Assembly (NCBI GenBank): GCA_041781135.1
Contig: JBHAZV010000030.1
Span: 1 to 17,738 of the forward strand
Direction: 5' to 3'
DNA: 17,738 nucleotides
Origin: JAUMXJ01 sp041781135
Lineage (GTDB): Bacteria; Bacillota; Clostridia; Peptostreptococcales; Acidaminobacteraceae
The notes under the pieces were generated by a model. The model saw only the letters and a program-made list of their open reading frames with translations. It ran no database searches and was not told where the DNA came from. Numbering within the stretch: the first letter of the stretch is position 1; each line of letters starts with the position of its first letter. This document shows, piece after piece, positions 14,608-17,738 of the stretch. The position numbers were made by a program, and so were the translations under genes.

Positions 14608-16617
14608 GTGGGAAATAAAGCCCAGAAACTAAATCATAAGATAACGCTGTCTGTAATGAGCTTGTTCGTAATTGCAACATTTATAGTACTTGCACTAAAT
14701 TCGCACATTACAAAGATGCACTTCACAAAAACAGTCGAAGAAGATTTAACAATTCTCAGTAGGCAGATAGCACACGAAGTTGAATCAGAGTTCAGGCTCA
14801 CGAGCCAAATCGTGGAGGGACTTGCCGCAAATCCGGTTCTGTACGACAAATCGTGGTCGGACAAGGAAAGGATCAAATTTTTCACAAGCATGGCGAAAAA
14901 GTTTGATTTTAAGCTGTTTTTTCGCATCGGCACCGATGGTATCGGAAAAAACTTAACGCCCGAAGAAGAAATTTTTGATCTCAGCAACGCCGAATACTTT
15001 AAGCGAAGTATGAATGGCGAAACCATCGTCAGCAGCGTCGAAACCGACAAATTAGACGGAACGCCTATATTCTTTGTCTCGACACCATACTACGATGAAA
15101 ACGGCAAACTGCTCGGAGTGCTTGCAGGTATAAAAAATGCCAGTTTTTTCAACGATATTTCCGCTGATTTCAAATATAAAGAAACAGGCGAAATGTACGT
15201 TGTAGATGCAAACGCAAACATAGTCGGGCACAAAAATGCCGACCTCGTAAGCAAAGGGTTCAATCTGATAAAAAGCAGCGCGAGCTCCACGGGATTAAAA
15301 GAATTCTTCACAGAAAAAATAGCCACCGGCGGAAGCGCTGTCGGGCGTTATAATTACGAAGGAACCGACAAAGCGGCGGCGTTTGCGGCGATCGGCAGCA
15401 GAGGACTCTCTGTAGTGGTCACAGTCAACAACGACGAAATAATGGCTCCGACGAACCAACTCACGACAGGGCTCGTCGCAATGTTTGGAATATTTATAAT
15501 CTTTTTCGGATTTGTAGTATATTTCTCATCGTCGGCATTAGCAAAATCATTCCGCGACATACAGCACGATGTCGAGCAGCTGGCAAATTACAACCTGGCA
15601 TATGTGACAGCCAAAGATTACAGCAAAAGACGCGATGAAGTGGGCATCACATACAGGGCAGTGGCGGCGCTCCGAAACAGCTTGGTGGAAATCGTAAAAA
15701 ATATTTCATCTCACTCGCAAAACACTGCTGCGACTGCTCAGGAGCTTACTGCAACTGCAATGAACACCTCTGATTCGGCCACAGAAGTAGCGGACGCGGT
15801 ATCGAGCATTGCAGACGGCGCCACAAATCAGGCAAACGAAACGGATGCCATGTACAAACAAATAGATAACAATTCCAAAACGCTCCGAAATGTGATCGGC
15901 ACTCTCAACGAACTTTTCGCGGCAATAAATACAGTCGATGCAAAGAAAAACGAGGGTCAGACCGCTCTTGACGAATTAATTGCGATAACAAACGAAAGCA
16001 AGGAAAAAGCGGGGTCTGTTTTCGGAGTGATTATGGAAACCAACAGCAGCGCAGAGCAGATTTCAAGCGCAAGCGAAATGATACAGTCGATTTCAGATCA
16101 AACAAACCTTTTGGCGCTGAACGCTGCAATCGAAGCTGCGCGGGCGGGTGATGCAGGACGCGGGTTCGCGGTGGTCGCCGAAGAAATACGCAAGCTTGCG
16201 GAACAGAGCGCGGGATTTTCGGGAGAAATCAAGAAAATCATTGAAACTCTCAAAGAAAAATCTGATTTTGCAGTATCGGAAATGCAGAGAGTTGGCACAA
16301 TAGTCGCCGCGCAAACCGCCAAAACAGATGAAACCGGAGAGAAATTCAAGGAAATTGCAACTGCGGTAGAAAGAAGCAAAAGCATTGTTGAAGAAGTGAG
16401 CGCTGCTTCAAGGGAAATGGAAATTCAAAATCTTGCGATCGCAAAAGGCATTGATAATTTGGCAAAAATAGCTGAAAATAACGCAGCCTCGGCACAGCAG
16501 GCAGCCGCATCCGTAGATACGCAGGTGCAGTCCATAAAGGATATTTCCGACGCAAGCGAAGGGCTCGCAGGGATTGCGCTCAAACTGCAGGAAGAGGTTT
16601 CGGGCTTCAGGATGTAG
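14608..16617 (+). CDS. Methyl-accepting chemotaxis protein (transmembrane receptor with Cache domain)
   Basis: Chemoreceptor of 669 aa in the cytoplasmic membrane that signals through CheA/CheW. TM1 is at about residues 13-31. The extracellular sensor (about 35-283) looks like a double Cache domain, with FDLSNAEYFKRSMNGE at 123-138 and GVLAGIKNASFF at 170-181. TM2 is at about 287-307, then a HAMP-like segment (about 308-365) and the methyl-accepting/signalling coiled coil (about 370-669) with the conserved tip NLLALNAAIEAARAGDAGRG at 500-519. No C-terminal CheR-binding pentapeptide is present. The start is GTG, with AGGAGG 5 nt upstream; an overlapping ATG at 14606 is out of frame. No other chemotaxis gene is nearby. 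The ligand is unknown. Confidence 0.95.
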   Translation: MGNKAQKLNHKITLSVMSLFVIATFIVLALNSHITKMHFTKTVEEDLTILSRQIAHEVESEFRLTSQIVEGLAANPVLYDKSWSDKERIKFFTSMAKKFDFKLFFRIGTDGIGKNLTPEEEIFDLSNAEYFKRSMNGETIVSSVETDKLDGTPIFFVSTPYYDENGKLLGVLAGIKNASFFNDISADFKYKETGEMYVVDANANIVGHKNADLVSKGFNLIKSSASSTGLKEFFTEKIATGGSAVGRYNYEGTDKAAAFAAIGSRGLSVVVTVNNDEIMAPTNQLTTGLVAMFGIFIIFFGFVVYFSSSALAKSFRDIQHDVEQLANYNLAYVTAKDYSKRRDEVGITYRAVAALRNSLVEIVKNISSHSQNTAATAQELTATAMNTSDSATEVADAVSSIADGATNQANETDAMYKQIDNNSKTLRNVIGTLNELFAAINTVDAKKNEGQTALDELIAITNESKEKAGSVFGVIMETNSSAEQISSASEMIQSISDQTNLLALNAAIEAARAGDAGRGFAVVAEEIRKLAEQSAGFSGEIKKIIETLKEKSDFAVSEMQRVGTIVAAQTAKTDETGEKFKEIATAVERSKSIVEEVSAASREMEIQNLAIAKGIDNLAKIAENNAASAQQAAASVDTQVQSIKDISDASEGLAGIALKLQEEVSGFRM

Positions 16618-16690
16618 TGTGCGCTCGTATATTTCGCAGCGCCTGTCCGCAAAGAGCACTTTTCCTCGAAGGCATAAAAATGACTTCTCG

Positions 16691-16725
16691 GCAGCGCCTC
16701 GACCAAAGGCGCTGCTTTTTCTTTT
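16691..16725 (+). terminator. Rho-independent terminator after the chemoreceptor gene
   Basis: The perfect 9-bp stem GCAGCGCCT / AGGCGCTGC (16691-16699 and 16707-16715) has a 7-nt loop and is followed at once by TTTTTCTTTT. It lies 74 nt after the stop codon. An exact extra copy of the left arm lies upstream at 16636-16644. Confidence 0.9.
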
Positions 16726-16810
16726 GGATACAGACTCCACAATTTGGCAAATCATCAATTAAGCACGCATTATTAAAAGCAGGGATTGACGGGCAAAGCC
16801 GGCTCAAACA

Positions 16811-16824
16811 CGAACATTCGTTTG
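16811..16824. promoter_or_regulatory. Second LexA-like site, upstream of the rRNA methyltransferase gene
   Basis: CGAACATTCGTTTG matches 12 of 14 bases of the Bacillus-type LexA consensus, with one mismatch in the GAAC-N4-GTTC core (GTTT). It overlaps the candidate -35 hexamer at 16822-16827. rRNA methyltransferase genes are not known SOS targets, so this may be chance. Confidence 0.3.
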
Positions 16825-16850
16825 CATTTTGACAAAATTTTTGCTATATT
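16822..16850 (+). promoter_or_regulatory. Candidate promoter of the rRNA methyltransferase gene (leaderless)
   Basis: TTGCAT (16822-16827), a 17-nt spacer, then TATATT (16845-16850) preceded by TGC (extended -10). The hexamer ends 7 nt before the ATG at 16858, which predicts a transcript starting at or next to the start codon. No Shine-Dalgarno sequence is present. A nearby TTGACA (16829-16834) is only 10 nt from the -10 and is wrongly spaced. Confidence 0.5.
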
Positions 16851-16857
16851 TAGCGCA

Positions 16858-17738
16858 ATGATAACTGACAGCATTATCGGCGAAATTACTGATTTTACGA
16901 GCGACGGAAAGGGTGTACTGCGTTCGGACAGCGTTGTATGCTTTGCAGAAGGCGGAGTGATTGGCGACATTGTCAAAGTTGCTGTCACAAAGCGTGCAAA
17001 AAATTACTGTGAAGGTGTTGTAAAAGAAATCCTTTCCGAGTCAAAATTCAGGATAGAACCCGACTGTTCCGCATTCGGCAAGTGCGGCGGCTGCGATTTC
17101 AGAAATTTTGATTATAATGCGCAGCTGAATTGGAAAAAATCATTTGTAGAAAAAACACTCAGAAAAATCGGAAATGTAGAATCTGCACCAAATCGGACAA
17201 TAAATGGAAATGACAACAGCAGCGGCAACTATGAATCCAACGCCGACAGCATTGTAGAGCAGGTCATTGCCTCTGAAAACGAGAATCAGTACAGAAATCA
17301 TTTTCAAATACCGATAAGAAGCGAAAAAGGTAAGCTAAAATATGGATTTTTTGCCAAAAAATCCAATGAAGTGGTGCCGCTCGACAACTGTCCTATGATG
17401 CAGCAGGAAGTGCGAGATATGCTTGCAGAGCTTGCACTGCATCTCCAAAACTCCAAAATTCCCGTAATTTCTGAAACTGCGTTTCAGGGAAATTCAGCAG
17501 ACAGGAATCCAGTAAAAGCACATGCAGACAACTCGCATCAAAAGCATCTGAAACTCAAAGGATTAAGGCACATTGGAGTGCGCATATCCCCTGACAACGA
17601 AATTATACTAATACTGGTATCAAATTCTAAAATCCCGCATGAAAAGGTGTCAGAGTTTGTTCGTGCGGCAACGACCTCTGGATTTACTGCCAAACACAAC
17701 ATAATCTCCATATACGAAAACACCGGCGATGCCGAGCC
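16858..17738 (+). CDS. 23S rRNA (uracil-C5)-methyltransferase, RlmCD/RlmD (RumA) family, N-terminal part
   Basis: S-adenosylmethionine-dependent enzyme that makes 5-methyluridine in 23S rRNA. 293 codons are visible and the frame is open at the right edge. It begins with a TRAM RNA-binding domain (about 1-58). The iron-sulfur motif C70-X5-C76-X2-C79 (CSAFGKCGGC) follows, with a probable fourth ligand C178 in LDNCPMM, then YNAQLNWKKSFVEKTLRKIG (86-105), YRNHFQIPI (145-153) and LRHIGVRIS (236-244). The catalytic methyltransferase domain lies beyond the window. Compared with relatives there seem to be two hydrophilic insertions, at about 107-132 and 203-230, rich in Asn and Ser. The ATG has no ribosome binding site but sits correctly at the TRAM start. 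Confidence 0.9.
   Translation, partial: MITDSIIGEITDFTSDGKGVLRSDSVVCFAEGGVIGDIVKVAVTKRAKNYCEGVVKEILSESKFRIEPDCSAFGKCGGCDFRNFDYNAQLNWKKSFVEKTLRKIGNVESAPNRTINGNDNSSGNYESNADSIVEQVIASENENQYRNHFQIPIRSEKGKLKYGFFAKKSNEVVPLDNCPMMQQEVRDMLAELALHLQNSKIPVISETAFQGNSADRNPVKAHADNSHQKHLKLKGLRHIGVRISPDNEIILILVSNSKIPHEKVSEFVRAATTSGFTAKHNIISIYENTGDAE

Noticed and set aside
16829..16834. TTGACA as the -35 of the rRNA methyltransferase promoter
   Set aside because: Only 10 nt from the -10 TATATT; TTGCAT at 17 nt is the better partner.
1..17738. Mobile elements, CRISPR array, tRNA/rRNA, or a hidden defence system
   Set aside because: No transposase, integrase, regularly spaced repeats or RNA gene found; almost all the sequence is explained by housekeeping and single-gene units.

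Overview
The window looks like ordinary chromosome from a Gram-positive bacterium of the phylum Bacillota, most likely class Clostridia. This is inferred from the mix of genes: a membrane-anchored sortase, MurA next to MreB, an anaerobe-type CbiL, and a GAAC-N4-GTTC (Bacillus/Clostridium-type) SOS box in front of uvrB. Strong AGGAGG-type ribosome binding sites and roughly mid-40s percent GC fit this. I cannot name a genus. I see no phage, plasmid, IS element, CRISPR array, tRNA or rRNA.

Positions 1-13594 carry genes only on the minus strand, so they read from right to left. From the right: a pirin-family protein, a NagD-like HAD phosphatase, a lone cobalamin-pathway methyltransferase (CbiL/CobI type) and a GNAT acetyltransferase. 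Next comes the complete nucleotide excision repair operon uvrB-uvrA-uvrC, with a recognisable SOS promoter, LexA box and a leader of about 210 nt. It is followed by tmk, a sortase, murA and mreB (cut by the window edge), packed with 2-24 nt gaps and apparently forming one cell-envelope operon.

From 13741 onward the genes lie on the plus strand: a small bicupin protein divergent from pirin, a transmembrane methyl-accepting chemotaxis receptor closed by a clear intrinsic terminator, and the first 293 codons of a TRAM-domain, iron-sulfur rRNA uracil-C5 methyltransferase (RlmCD/RlmD family) that runs off the right edge.

Functionally, UvrB, UvrA and UvrC form the (A)BC excinuclease and are expected to be co-induced on DNA damage. 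Tmk supplies dTTP, and the sortase, MurA and MreB serve the cell wall. The remaining genes are single-gene units with no shared pathway visible here. I found no convincing undescribed system. The points most worth checking are regulatory: the SOS promoter with its long leader, two apparently leaderless promoters (tmk and the rRNA methyltransferase gene), a second LexA-like site, a 12-bp inverted repeat around a TATAAT in front of cbiL, and a duplicated terminator arm after the chemoreceptor. Several start codons were reassigned from ribosome binding sites (murA, pirin, bicupin, cbiL).
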